Shown here: positions 8,530-18,105 of the stretch, piece after piece
Numbering within the stretch: position 1 is the stretch's first letter
Layout of the letters: each line of letters starts with the position of its first letter
Origin: SZAS-79 sp964599095
Lineage (GTDB): Bacteria; Pseudomonadota; Gammaproteobacteria; Burkholderiales; SG8-39
Assembly: GCA_964599095.1 (NCBI GenBank)
Contig: CAZREB010000019.1
Coordinates: forward strand, 31,988-95,987
DNA: 64,000 nt
Direction of reading: 5' to 3'
Translations under genes and position numbers: made by a program
The notes under the pieces: generated by a model
Told to the model about the DNA's origin: nothing
What the model saw: only the letters and a program-made list of their open reading frames with translations
The model's database searches: none

Positions 8530-9858
8530 TCAATTGTTCGCATTGGTGACCTCGCCGCTCGTCGCGATGCGCCAGGGCTGCACGGCGTTGTTGTGGTAGA
8601 ACGCATTCTCGCCGCGCACCGCGAGCAGTTCCGGAAAAGTCGGCTGGACATAGCCGGTTTCATCGGTCGCGCGGCTCTGGATGACCGCAGCCTGCCCCTC
8701 CCATTTCCACGGAAGACGAAACCGGGTGAGAGATTTTGACAGGACCGGGTCCTGCAGCGCGGCCTCACCCCAGCTCGCACCGCCGTCGACCGAAACTTCA
8801 ACCTTCGTGATTTTCCCGTGCCCGCTCCAGGCGATGCCGGTTATCTCGACGAAGCCCGGCGAAGCGATTCGCTGGCCGCCGGAAGGCCGCGTGATGATCG
8901 ACTTGGCTTCCATGTAGAACGTGAATTGCCTCGACTTGCCATCGGGCATCGGGTCGGTGTACTTGGAGGTCTCCTCGCGCGTATGAGCGGGCGAATCCAC
9001 CACCTTGAGGCGCCGCAGCCACTTGACGCTCATGTTGCCTTCGAACCCGGGCAGGAACAGCCGCAGCGGATAGCCCTGCTCGGGCCGCAGCCGCTCGCCG
9101 TTCTGGCTGTACACGACCAGCGCGTCGTCCAGGCATTTTTCGATCGGGATGCTGCGCGTCATGGCCGCGGCGTCCGCGCCTTCGGCAACCACCCACTTCG
9201 CCGAACTCTCGAGGCCCGCTTCTTCGAGCAATGTCTTCAACGGGACGCCGGTCCATTCGCCGCAGCTGACCAGTCCGACCAGGTCGGAAGCCGTCTTTCC
9301 ATACGGCTTGCGGTAGATAGGGTTGCCCGAGCATTCGAGAAAGTGAATTTTCGAAACCGAAGGAAAGCGCCGCAGCTCATCGACCGTGAAGAGGAGCGGC
9401 CTGCGTACCAGCCCATGCAGCATCAGGCGATGCGTCGCCGGGTCGATATCCGGCACCCCGCCATGGTGGCGTTCGTAAAACAGTCCGCTCGGGGTGATGA
9501 TTCCATCGAGTTCCTGGATCGGCGTCCGGGTGACCTGGGAGGCGTTGTAGGCTTTTGCGGAAGATACGTTGCGGATGACCTTCTTCTCGAACGGCGAGGG
9601 CGATCCATACAGCCGGGCGCCGCCGATCGGCGTGCCGGGGGATTTCATGGAATCGGGAATCGCGGGCGGCGATGCGGCCGCGGTGCTCTGACCCAAAGCT
9701 GCATTCGTCCCCGCGGCGCCAGCCGCGCCAAGCAGCAGACCGGAATTGCGCAGGAACCGGCGGCGAGACGATTGCGATGGCGTGGAGTCGGACTCCGGCT
9801 GCGGCCCGTTCGCGCCGGCGGCTTCCTCAGGGATGAAGGCCTTGCTTTTCCTGCGCAT
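8530..9858 (-). CDS. soxC: SoxC-like molybdopterin sulfite/sulfane dehydrogenase subunit
   Basis: This 442-residue protein belongs to the sulfite oxidase family. It has a Tat signal (SRRRFLRNSGLLLGAAGAAG, residues 31-50), so it is exported folded with its cofactor. IHFLECSGNP places the molybdenum-ligating Cys at 176. Length and the C-terminal dimerisation domain (ITGIAWSGHGKITKVEVSVD) match SoxC. A GGAGACA-like site precedes the ATG. It is transcribed with the cytochrome gene just downstream and oxidises sulfite or protein-bound sulfane in the periplasm. The moeA and mobA genes further right serve the same cofactor pathway. Confidence 0.85.
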   Translation of the reverse strand: MRRKSKAFIPEEAAGANGPQPESDSTPSQSSRRRFLRNSGLLLGAAGAAGTNAALGQSTAAASPPAIPDSMKSPGTPIGGARLYGSPSPFEKKVIRNVSSAKAYNASQVTRTPIQELDGIITPSGLFYERHHGGVPDIDPATHRLMLHGLVRRPLLFTVDELRRFPSVSKIHFLECSGNPIYRKPYGKTASDLVGLVSCGEWTGVPLKTLLEEAGLESSAKWVVAEGADAAAMTRSIPIEKCLDDALVVYSQNGERLRPEQGYPLRLFLPGFEGNMSVKWLRRLKVVDSPAHTREETSKYTDPMPDGKSRQFTFYMEAKSIITRPSGGQRIASPGFVEITGIAWSGHGKITKVEVSVDGGASWGEAALQDPVLSKSLTRFRLPWKWEGQAAVIQSRATDETGYVQPTFPELLAVRGENAFYHNNAVQPWRIATSGEVTNANN

Positions 9859-10071
9859 GATTTTCTTGTCTCCTCGATGATGGGACCGATCCCGGACCGG
9901 TGCCTCGGCGCCTCAGGCCGGCAACATCACGCCCTCAGGCTGCCGGATTGTGCGATTCCGATGCTTCCAGGGTCAATGAACCCGCGCGAAACAGTCCAGA
10001 AAGCGTCCGGCGCGCGCAGGTTCGCTGAAGCGCTCGTCCTCGCGCCTGCCGGACTGTAGACTCCGACGGTC

Positions 10072-11271
<1,200 letters not shown>

Positions 11272-11302
11272 CGCCCGACCGACCAAGAAAGTGGAGAACC
11301 GA

Positions 11303-12532
11303 ATGAGAAGAGACGCACACATGCGCGGCAAGGTCGCCGTGGTCGGCTACGGCAGGACGCCGTACAGCCGGGCCAAGGCGGGCGAGCGCATCTACACGGT
11401 GGACGAGTACCTGGCCTGGGCGGCCGACCTCGCGCTCGAGCGCGCCGGATTGTCGAAGAACGACTTCGACGGCCAGGCCATCGGCGTGGCGCACGCGGAG
11501 GCGAGCCACACCGTGAACTGGTCCGCGGCGGTCGCCGAGACGCTCGGCATCAGCCCGCGCATCCTGATCCGCGCCGACCAGGGCGGTGCGTCGGCCGCGG
11601 CGATGCTGATCCGTGCGGCGGCGATGATCGAAGCCGGCATCGTCGACCGGGCCCTGATCATGGGCGCGGACACCCCGCTGACGATTCCTTCGATTGCGCC
11701 GGGGCTGCCGCTTTCGCCGGAACGCACGCGCGGCGTGTTCTGGGATTTCCAGGGTCCGTTCGGCGTCATGGGCGCGAACGCCCAGTTCGCGCTGGTGCAG
11801 ACACGCTACATGGACAAGTACCCGCTGAAGGACGAGCAACTGGGCAAGATCGCGGTCACCGCGCGCTATCACGCTTCGCTCAACCCGGGCGCGATCTATC
11901 GCAAGCCCTTCACCATGGAGGAGTACCTCGCCTCGGAACGGCTGTCCTGGCCGGTGCGCCTCTTCGACTGCGTGCCGATGGTGAACGGCGGTCTGGCCTA
12001 CATCGTCACGCGCGCCGACGACGCACGCGCGATCACCAGGAAACCGGCTTACCTGCGCGGCTTTGCCGAGGTGAACAACTACTACTCGGGCTCGCGCACC
12101 TTCCCGGACATCACCGACACCGGCTTCCTGCAGACCGCGCCCGAGGCCTTTGCGATGGCCGGCATCGCGCATGGCGATGTCGGTTCTTTCCAGCCCTACG
12201 ACGATTATCCGATGGTGGCCCTGATCCAGCTCGAGGACTACGGGTTCTGCAAGAAGGGCGAAGGCGGCCGGTTCGTGGACGAACACGACCTCAGCATCCA
12301 CGGCGATTTCCCGATGCTTACGGACGGCGGCCAGCTCTCCGGCGGCCAGCCGGGCGGCGCCATCGGCGGTTTCCAGCCGCTCATCGAGGCGGTGACGCAA
12401 GTCCGCGGCGAGGCCGGCGAGCGGCAGGTGAAGAAGAACGCCGGGGTGTCGGTGGCCTCGGGATTCGGCGGCATGACCTACGCGAGGAACAACCGCAGCT
12501 GCGTGACCCTCGTCTTCGGAGCGGAGGCCTGA
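11303..12532 (+). CDS. Thiolase-fold (SCP2-thiolase-like) protein lacking the catalytic Cys and His
   Basis: I place the start at ATG 11303, behind GGAGA. An upstream TTG in the same frame would overlap gcdH. The 409-residue product has the thiolase fold pattern, but the nucleophile position reads DQGGASAAA, with Gly95 where thiolases have Cys, and the C-terminal motif reads SGGQPGGA, with Gln349 in place of the His of GHP. The immediately adjacent DUF35 gene is typical of SCP2-thiolase-like proteins, some of which (Ltp2 with its DUF35 partner) are retro-aldolases. A true beta-ketothiolase is therefore unlikely. A CoA-ester aldolase or carrier role is inferred. Confidence 0.85.
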   Translation: MRRDAHMRGKVAVVGYGRTPYSRAKAGERIYTVDEYLAWAADLALERAGLSKNDFDGQAIGVAHAEASHTVNWSAAVAETLGISPRILIRADQGGASAAAMLIRAAAMIEAGIVDRALIMGADTPLTIPSIAPGLPLSPERTRGVFWDFQGPFGVMGANAQFALVQTRYMDKYPLKDEQLGKIAVTARYHASLNPGAIYRKPFTMEEYLASERLSWPVRLFDCVPMVNGGLAYIVTRADDARAITRKPAYLRGFAEVNNYYSGSRTFPDITDTGFLQTAPEAFAMAGIAHGDVGSFQPYDDYPMVALIQLEDYGFCKKGEGGRFVDEHDLSIHGDFPMLTDGGQLSGGQPGGAIGGFQPLIEAVTQVRGEAGERQVKKNAGVSVASGFGGMTYARNNRSCVTLVFGAEA

Positions 12533-12982
12533 ATGAGTGCGAATAAAGCGAGCCTGAGTGACAAGCACGTCGACGCGGCAGGCAAGCCCCTGCCGGAGAT
12601 CACCGATGCGACGCGCCCGTTCTGGACCGCGGCGAAGCAGCGCAAGCTCGTGGTGCAGAAGTGCGGAAAGTGCGGCACGCTGAACTTCTTCCCCAAGCCC
12701 TGGTGCATCGACTGCGGCAGCCGGAGCCTCGAGTGGGTCGAGGTCTCGGGCAAGGGCACGATCTATTCGTTCACCACGGCGAACAAGGTGATGATGAATT
12801 TCCCGGGCTGGCAGGCCGACCTGCCGGTGACGCTCGGCATCATCGACCTCGCCGAGGGCGCGCGCATGTACGGCCAGCTTATCGGCGCAAAGGCCGACCG
12901 CTGGAAGATCGGGATGCAGGTGAAGGTCGTCTTCGAGGACATCAGCGCCGAGGCGGGGATCCCGAAGTTCGTGCCGGCCTGA
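12533..12982 (+). CDS. DUF35 zinc-ribbon/OB-fold protein, partner of the thiolase-fold protein
   Basis: This 149-residue protein has a rubredoxin-like zinc ribbon at the N-terminus (Cys44-x2-Cys47 and Cys58-x2-Cys61), followed by an OB-fold segment (SGKGTIYSFTTANK). The ATG directly follows the TGA of the thiolase-like gene. DUF35 proteins form heteromeric complexes with SCP2-type thiolases, aldolases and HMG-CoA synthases and help bind acyl-CoA. The zero spacing here implies an obligate complex with the upstream protein. Confidence 0.9.
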   Translation: MSANKASLSDKHVDAAGKPLPEITDATRPFWTAAKQRKLVVQKCGKCGTLNFFPKPWCIDCGSRSLEWVEVSGKGTIYSFTTANKVMMNFPGWQADLPVTLGIIDLAEGARMYGQLIGAKADRWKIGMQVKVVFEDISAEAGIPKFVPA

Positions 12983-13057
12983 GGCGGGACAACTGCGGCA
13001 GCCCGGGATTCGCTCGACTTCGTCCGGGCCGACGAATCAGCCTGCACGCCGGAGCCA

Positions 13058-13492
13058 CTATCCGATCAGCGGATTGGAAACCGTCAGTTCGGGAAACCGC
13101 CCGAAATCACGGTCGGCCGACCACAATTCCCTGACCCCGTGCTGCAGGCACAGCGCTGCGATGCGTGCATCGTGCACCCGGGCCCCGACCACCTTGCCGT
13201 TCTCGATCAGGGTACGAAGTTGCGGCCAGTGCAGTTCCGACTCCGCCAGCATGTGCGCCGTCGGTGACTCGAGCCAGGCTTCCACCTGATCGATCGCCGC
13301 AGCGAGCGGCGTAGGTGGGTTGAAGATCTTCGGGTGGGTCGCGATCGCCATGAACTCGTGGACGCAGGGCCAGGGGATGGCCCAAGCTCCGCGTCCTTCG
13401 GCGAGTTCGGCGACCCGTGCAGAGGCCGCCGCATGCCATTCGGAGTCCTCGCGGTGCGCGTAGACAAGGATGTTCGTGTCTACGGCAATCAC
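13058..13492 (-). CDS. vapC: VapC-type PIN-domain ribonuclease toxin
   Basis: This 144-residue PIN protein starts at a GTG that overlaps the antitoxin stop (GTGA). The acidic cluster expected of PIN nucleases is present: Asp5 (IAVDTN), Glu46 (VHEFMA), Asp108 (RVHDARI) and Asp127/Asp129 (WSADRDF). It should cleave RNA when released from its antitoxin. The subgroup with WPCVHEF and GARVHDARIAALCL is common in chromosomal VapBC pairs. A longer open frame upstream is not coding. Antitoxin and toxin form one operon. Confidence 0.9.
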   Translation of the reverse strand: MIAVDTNILVYAHREDSEWHAAASARVAELAEGRGAWAIPWPCVHEFMAIATHPKIFNPPTPLAAAIDQVEAWLESPTAHMLAESELHWPQLRTLIENGKVVGARVHDARIAALCLQHGVRELWSADRDFGRFPELTVSNPLIG

Positions 13493-13734
13493 CCGCCCCG
13501 CCCCTCGTAGGCGAGCTCCCGGAGATGTTGCCAGTCGAGCCCCTTTGCCCCGGCGCTCAAGCCGCGCCCCTTGAAGCTGGCCTTGCGCAACCGGAACGCG
13601 CGGCGAGGCTTGCTTGCCGAGACGACATGACGAAGGCCCTGCTCGATCAGCGTCCTGACGCTGGTTCCCTCGCGGGCGGCCACTTTCCTGGCCTCCTCCA
13701 GCAGGGCGTCGGAAATCTCCACTGTGGTTTTCAT
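13489..13734 (-). CDS. vapB: VapB-type antitoxin
   Basis: The 81-residue product MKTTVEISDALLEEARKVAA continues as a short ribbon-helix-helix-like N-terminus (DNA binding and dimerisation). It is followed by a basic tail (RRAFRLRKASFKGRGL), which would wrap the VapC active site. It overlaps vapC by 4 bp. A start four codons upstream (MGTH) is possible. A 16-bp perfect palindrome covers the start region and probably is the autoregulatory operator. Confidence 0.85.
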   Translation of the reverse strand: MKTTVEISDALLEEARKVAAREGTSVRTLIEQGLRHVVSASKPRRAFRLRKASFKGRGLSAGAKGLDWQHLRELAYEGRGG

Positions 13735-13748
13735 ATGGGTACCCATAT
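13733..13748. promoter_or_regulatory. 16-bp perfect palindrome at the vapB start, candidate operator
   Basis: ATATGGGTACCCATAT reads the same on both strands and overlaps the first two bases of the vapB ATG. VapB antitoxins bind palindromes at their own promoter together with VapC, so this is the obvious operator candidate. Lying on the start codon, it could also hinder translation of a short-leader transcript. The remaining 150 bp to the next gene hold a GC hairpin (13837-13853) without a T-run and nothing else I can name. Confidence 0.55.
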
Positions 13749-13898
13749 TTTAATTTACGGTTCCCCACTATCATGCCGCCGCCCTGCGCGAAGGTCAAGA
13801 TATGGATGCACCAATTGATGGGACGGAAGCCCAACCGGCCGCGGCTTGCGGCCCCAGGCAACGTCACAGTCATATGGCGAATGAGCAGGCGCGCAGGA

Positions 13899-14681
13899 TC
13901 AAGATGAACCAGGCAGGTGGTACCAGTGCAGCAGCCGGTGTTCGATCGCGAGGAACCCACGGTTGAGTGCATAACCGAGCGCCGCCAGCACGAAGATCGC
14001 CGCATACATGTCGCTCGAGCGCATCGCGTACTGCATCGTCATGATGTAGTAGCCGATGCCTTCCGAGCCGGCGATCATTTCGGCGACCACGGTGACGATC
14101 AGCGACAGGGCCAGGCTCACGCGCATGCCGGCGAGGATGTAGGGCAGGCTCGCCGGCAGCACGACGCGCAGCGCAGTGCGCAGCCTGCCGATCCGGAAGG
14201 TGCGCGCAACGTCGATCGCCACGGGGTCCACGGCGCGCACGCCGGCAATCGTGTTGACGAGCACCGGGAAAAAGGCCGAGAACGCGACGATGAAGATCTT
14301 CATCGCGTCATCCACCCCGAGCAGCAGGATCAGCGGCGGGATGATCGCCGGGATCGGGATCGGCCGCAGCAGCTCCACCATCGGCTCGAGCGCGGCGTGC
14401 ACTACGCGCACGCTGGCCATCAGCAGGCCGACGACGAGCGCGGCGCCCACGCCGATCCCGTAGCCCCAAAGCATGCGATAAAGGCTCGAGCCGAACACCT
14501 GCGGCAGTTCGCCCGAGCCGAATCCCGCGACCAGGGCCCGCACGATCTGCGTGACCGGCGGCCAGTTGGGGCTCGATACCCAGTGATGCGCGGAATACTG
14601 CCAGAGCAGGAGGAGCAGCCCCACGAGCAGCGCGCCGCTCGCCCGGGTGCCGAGAAGCCGCCGGAGAAGGTCAGCCGCCAT
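13899..14681 (-). CDS. ABC transporter permease (NrtB/SsuC/TauC type), second permease of the operon
   Basis: The start MAADLLRRLL at 14681 lies inside the end of the amidohydrolase gene. The 260-residue inner-membrane protein has about six helices and the cytoplasmic coupling loop of this family (RTFRIGRLRTALRVVLPASL). It is a paralog of the permease at 17326-18105, sharing for example the LLRPIP.P...PPLILLLG pattern. The operon has one receptor and one ATPase but two permeases, so the pair may form a heterodimer, or this gene may serve another receptor. Confidence 0.9.
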   Translation of the reverse strand: MAADLLRRLLGTRASGALLVGLLLLLWQYSAHHWVSSPNWPPVTQIVRALVAGFGSGELPQVFGSSLYRMLWGYGIGVGAALVVGLLMASVRVVHAALEPMVELLRPIPIPAIIPPLILLLGVDDAMKIFIVAFSAFFPVLVNTIAGVRAVDPVAIDVARTFRIGRLRTALRVVLPASLPYILAGMRVSLALSLIVTVVAEMIAGSEGIGYYIMTMQYAMRSSDMYAAIFVLAALGYALNRGFLAIEHRLLHWYHLPGSS

Positions 14682-16323
14682 GCACCAGTTCGCCGTCGAC
14701 CGCAGTCGCCAGCACGCTCGCCTCGCGCAGCGCTTCCGCATCGCATGCCACCGGATCGACCGACAGCGCCGTCCAGTCGCCGAGCAGCCCGGGGCGCAGC
14801 ACGCCGCGCTCGTGCTCGCTGAAGCTGACGTAAGCCGCATTGCGGGTATACATCGCAAGAGCCTCTTCGCCGCTCACCGCTTCCTCGCGACCCAAAGGCT
14901 CATCCGAGCCCGCGATGTGCCGGGTGCGCGCCTGCCAGAGGCCGAGCAGCGGCGGGAACGGCGTGATCGGCGAGTCCGAGCCGCCGCCGACGGTCACGCC
15001 GCCGTCGAGCCAGGCGCGCACCGGCGTCGCCTTCGACATCAGCACGGCGCCGAAGCGCTTCATCAGCACCGGTCCGAACGAATACTGCATCGAAGGCTGG
15101 GTCGCGACCACGACCCCGAGCTGCGCGGCGCGCGCGATGTTGTCCTTGCTCGGCCACAGGTAGGCGTGGATCAGGCAGAACCGCAGGCCGCGGATCGGGT
15201 GTTCGCGGTCGATCTCGGCAAATACGTCGAGCGCGATGTCGATCGCCCTGCCGCCGACGACGTGCACGCCCATCGACCAGCCGCGTTGCGCGCAAAGGCG
15301 TGCGATCTGCCGGAACGATTCGGTCGGCGTCACCTGGATCCCGCAGTTGCACTTTTCGTCGGGGAAAGGCTCGCGCATCAGGGCAGTGCCGAAGGTCGCG
15401 GCGCCGTCGAAGAAGACTTTCACGCCCCCGAGCTTGAGGCGCGCATCGCCGAACCCGGTACGCCCCGGGCTCGAAGCAAGGCCGGCAAGCACCGCGTCGA
15501 GCGGCCGGCTCGAATCGGCCAGCGGCATCACGACCGACCGCATGCTCAGTTCGCCCGCCGACCACAAGGCCTGGTAAATGCCGATGACGTCGGGCGTGAG
15601 CCCCGGGTCCATGATGCCGGTGAGGCCGGCGGCATGGTAGAGCTTCTGCACTTCGCGCAGCGACTGGCGCTGGTCGGCTTCGGAGGGCGGCGGCACCAGC
15701 CGGCCGACGAGTTCGAACGCCGGCGGCTCGAGCAGTACGCCGTTCGGCTCGCCCGAGGCGTCGCGCTCGATCTTTCCGCCATCGGGATCCGGCGTGCCGC
15801 GGGTGATCCCGGCGCGTGCAAGCGCCAGGCTGTTCACGGCGGCCGAGTGCCCGCCGCGGGGCAGGTACACCAGCCGGTCGGCGCAGGCGCTGTCGAGCTC
15901 CTGCCGTGTCGGGTGCCGGCCTTCGGCAAGGTTGGCCACATGCCAACCGGCGCCGCTCACGATCCACGGCAGGTCCGGATTGCGCGCCGCATACGCCCGA
16001 ACTTCCGCGACGATGTCGGCGATGCTCTTGCACCGCGTGAGGTCGACCAGGCGCTGCGCCATCCCGGTCCAGAACATGTGGTTGTGCGTGTCCATGAGGC
16101 CGGGCACGACCGCGCCGCGGTCGAACCCGATCTCGCGCGCGGCGGGGCCCGCGGCCGCTCGCGCCTCGGCGAGGCTGCCGACCGCGACGATGCGCCCGGC
16201 GCGGATCGCCATCGCCTCCGCGCGCGGGCGCCGCGGGTCCATCGTCACGATGTTCCCGCGCACCAGCTGGTCCCCACCCGAAGCGCCGCCGGGGCCGCAG
16301 GCCACCGCCGTCACCGCGGTCAT
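14671..16323 (-). CDS. YtcJ-like metal-dependent amidohydrolase
   Basis: This 550-residue amidohydrolase_3 protein starts MTAVTAVACG at 16323, sharing one base with the stop of the ABC receptor gene. The metal motif is MDTHNHMFW (His80, His82), and a late SDSPITPFPP segment carries the conserved Asp of the TIM barrel. No signal peptide is clear. Members hydrolyse amide, carbamate or related C-N bonds. Being embedded between the receptor and the second permease, it probably acts on the compound taken up by this ABC system. The substrate is unknown. Confidence 0.88.
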   Translation of the reverse strand: MTAVTAVACGPGGASGGDQLVRGNIVTMDPRRPRAEAMAIRAGRIVAVGSLAEARAAAGPAAREIGFDRGAVVPGLMDTHNHMFWTGMAQRLVDLTRCKSIADIVAEVRAYAARNPDLPWIVSGAGWHVANLAEGRHPTRQELDSACADRLVYLPRGGHSAAVNSLALARAGITRGTPDPDGGKIERDASGEPNGVLLEPPAFELVGRLVPPPSEADQRQSLREVQKLYHAAGLTGIMDPGLTPDVIGIYQALWSAGELSMRSVVMPLADSSRPLDAVLAGLASSPGRTGFGDARLKLGGVKVFFDGAATFGTALMREPFPDEKCNCGIQVTPTESFRQIARLCAQRGWSMGVHVVGGRAIDIALDVFAEIDREHPIRGLRFCLIHAYLWPSKDNIARAAQLGVVVATQPSMQYSFGPVLMKRFGAVLMSKATPVRAWLDGGVTVGGGSDSPITPFPPLLGLWQARTRHIAGSDEPLGREEAVSGEEALAMYTRNAAYVSFSEHERGVLRPGLLGDWTALSVDPVACDAEALREASVLATAVDGELVHGG

Positions 16324-17300
16324 TACTTCAGGCCCTGCGTGGCGGTCGTGTAGAACATCGCCTTGGCGTCGAACGGCCCGTCGATCATCTTGTGCTTGCG
16401 CATCAGGTCGACCACCTTGCCGACGCCGGCCAGGTCCACGGTCTTCTCGAACTGCGGCAGGTTGAGCCCCTTCAGCATCTCGGGCTTCATCCGCGTATAG
16501 CCGGAAATGATCTTCAGCCACTCTTCCGAGCCCTTGTTCTGGTTGATCCAGTCCACGCCCTTGTTGTAGCCGCGCACGAAGCGCTCGGCGACGCCGGGGT
16601 TCGCCTTCATGTAGCTGCTGGTCATGGCGTACATGCCCACCGGGACGCGCTTGTGCACGACGTTGTAGGGCCACCCGACCACCTGCGCGGCGCCCGAGGT
16701 CGTGCCGCCCGACAGGAAAGGCTCGACCACGAAGGCTGCATCGACGCGGTCGCCGCGCAGCGCGTCGGTCATCTGCGGGAAAGGCACTTCGAGGTAGGTG
16801 ACCTTGTCCGGATCGCCGCCGGTGGCCTGGATCCAGGCGCGCGCATAGAGCCAGATGATGTTGTTGCGCGTGTTCACCGCGACCCTCTTGCCTTCGAAGT
16901 CCTTGCCCGTCTTGAGGGGGCTGCCGGGCTTGGCCACCATCGCCGCGAGGTCGGGCGTGGTATCGCCGGTGCCGCTGCCGGCCGCGATCACCTCGAAACC
17001 CAGGCCCTGCTTTGCGCCGAGCACGATGGAGATGATGTTGCTGAACGCGATCTGCACCTGCCCGGCGGCGAGGGCCGGCAGGCCTGCGGCGCCGCCGGCG
17101 GTCGGGGTCGTGTCCACTTCCAGGCCCTGCTCGGCAAAGAAACCCTTGGCGATCGCCGCCTGCATCGGCGCGGTGTCGATGATCGGGATCGTGCTGACGC
17201 GCAGCTTGACGGTCTGGGCGTGTGCCGCCGGGGCGGCGAGCGCAAGCGCCGCGGCACCGAGCGCTGCGAGGCGAAGGACTTTTCGGATCGATTGCATCAT
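16323..17300 (-). CDS. ABC transporter periplasmic receptor (NMT1/TauA type)
   Basis: This 325-residue solute-binding protein carries a signal peptide (residues 1-28, ending AHA before QTVKLRV). The fold is that of the SsuA/TauA/NMT1 group, which binds nitrate, sulfonates, taurine, pyrimidine precursors or aromatic acids. Motifs include IPIIDTAPMQAAIAKGFF and GKRVAVNTRNNIIW. It lies downstream of its permease and ATPase and upstream of the amidohydrolase in one operon. The ligand cannot be assigned. An amide or amine compound is plausible given the amidohydrolase. Confidence 0.9.
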   Translation of the reverse strand: MMQSIRKVLRLAALGAAALALAAPAAHAQTVKLRVSTIPIIDTAPMQAAIAKGFFAEQGLEVDTTPTAGGAAGLPALAAGQVQIAFSNIISIVLGAKQGLGFEVIAAGSGTGDTTPDLAAMVAKPGSPLKTGKDFEGKRVAVNTRNNIIWLYARAWIQATGGDPDKVTYLEVPFPQMTDALRGDRVDAAFVVEPFLSGGTTSGAAQVVGWPYNVVHKRVPVGMYAMTSSYMKANPGVAERFVRGYNKGVDWINQNKGSEEWLKIISGYTRMKPEMLKGLNLPQFEKTVDLAGVGKVVDLMRKHKMIDGPFDAKAMFYTTATQGLK

Positions 17301-17325
17301 GGTGGTTCCCTCCTAGGGTTGGGTT

Positions 17326-18105
17326 TCAGTCGGTCCGGGCAATCGCCCAGTGGATCACTCGGCGTTCCAGGACCAGGAACACCGCATTCAACGCGTAACC
17401 GAGGACGGCGAGGATCACGATCCAGGCGTACATGTCGCGCACGCGGAAGCTGCGCTGCATGTCGATGATCAGGTAGCCCAGGCCGCCGGTGCCGGCCAGC
17501 ATCTCGGCAATCACCACGAGAATCAGGCCCAGGCCGAGCGCGACGCGCATGCCGGCGAGGATCAGCGGCAGCGCGGCCGGCAGCACGATCTTGACCAGCA
17601 GCGCCAGACGCCCGCAGCGGAATGTGCGGCCTGTGTCGACCAGCACCGGGTCCACGCCGCGAACGCCCTGCACCGCGTTGACGAGGACGGGAAAAAAGAC
17701 GCCGAGGCCGACCACGCTGAGCTTCATCGGATCGCCCAGCCCGAGGAAGAGGATCAGCGGCGGCAGCAGGGCCGGCTTGGGCAGCGGGCGCAGCACCTCC
17801 ACCAGCGGCTCGAGCAGGTTGTAGAGCGGTCGAAAACGCCCCATCAGCAACCCCACGAGGATGGCCAGCGCGCTCGCTGCGAAATAGGCGGTAAACAGCA
17901 AGTAGAGCGTCGCGCCAAGCGGTGCATGGATCTCGCCGCTCGACACGATCGCGGCCACGCGCTGCGCCACGGCGGTGGGCGCAGGGATCAGTGCGGCATT
18001 CACGTGCCCGCCACGCACGGCCGCCTCCACCGCGACCAGCGCGAGTACGGTCACGCCCGCGCCGAGGGCACGCTCCGCCCAGCGCGACGCAGCCGCGTCA
18101 GCCAT
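17326..18105 (-). CDS. ABC transporter permease (NrtB/SsuC/TauC type), first permease
   Basis: This 259-residue polytopic membrane protein carries the coupling-loop pattern RTFRCGRLALLVKIVLPAAL and LLEPLVEVLRPLPKPALLPP. Its start overlaps the end of the ATPase gene by 8 bp, so the two are translationally coupled. It forms the membrane path for the ligand delivered by the receptor encoded next. Confidence 0.92.
   Translation of the reverse strand: MADAAASRWAERALGAGVTVLALVAVEAAVRGGHVNAALIPAPTAVAQRVAAIVSSGEIHAPLGATLYLLFTAYFAASALAILVGLLMGRFRPLYNLLEPLVEVLRPLPKPALLPPLILFLGLGDPMKLSVVGLGVFFPVLVNAVQGVRGVDPVLVDTGRTFRCGRLALLVKIVLPAALPLILAGMRVALGLGLILVVIAEMLAGTGGLGYLIIDMQRSFRVRDMYAWIVILAVLGYALNAVFLVLERRVIHWAIARTD

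Noticed and set aside
13837..13853. GC hairpin as a terminator for vapBC or the ABC operon
   Set aside because: GGCCGC-GGCTT-GCGGCC has no T-run, and it lies upstream of vapB, not at the end of either operon.
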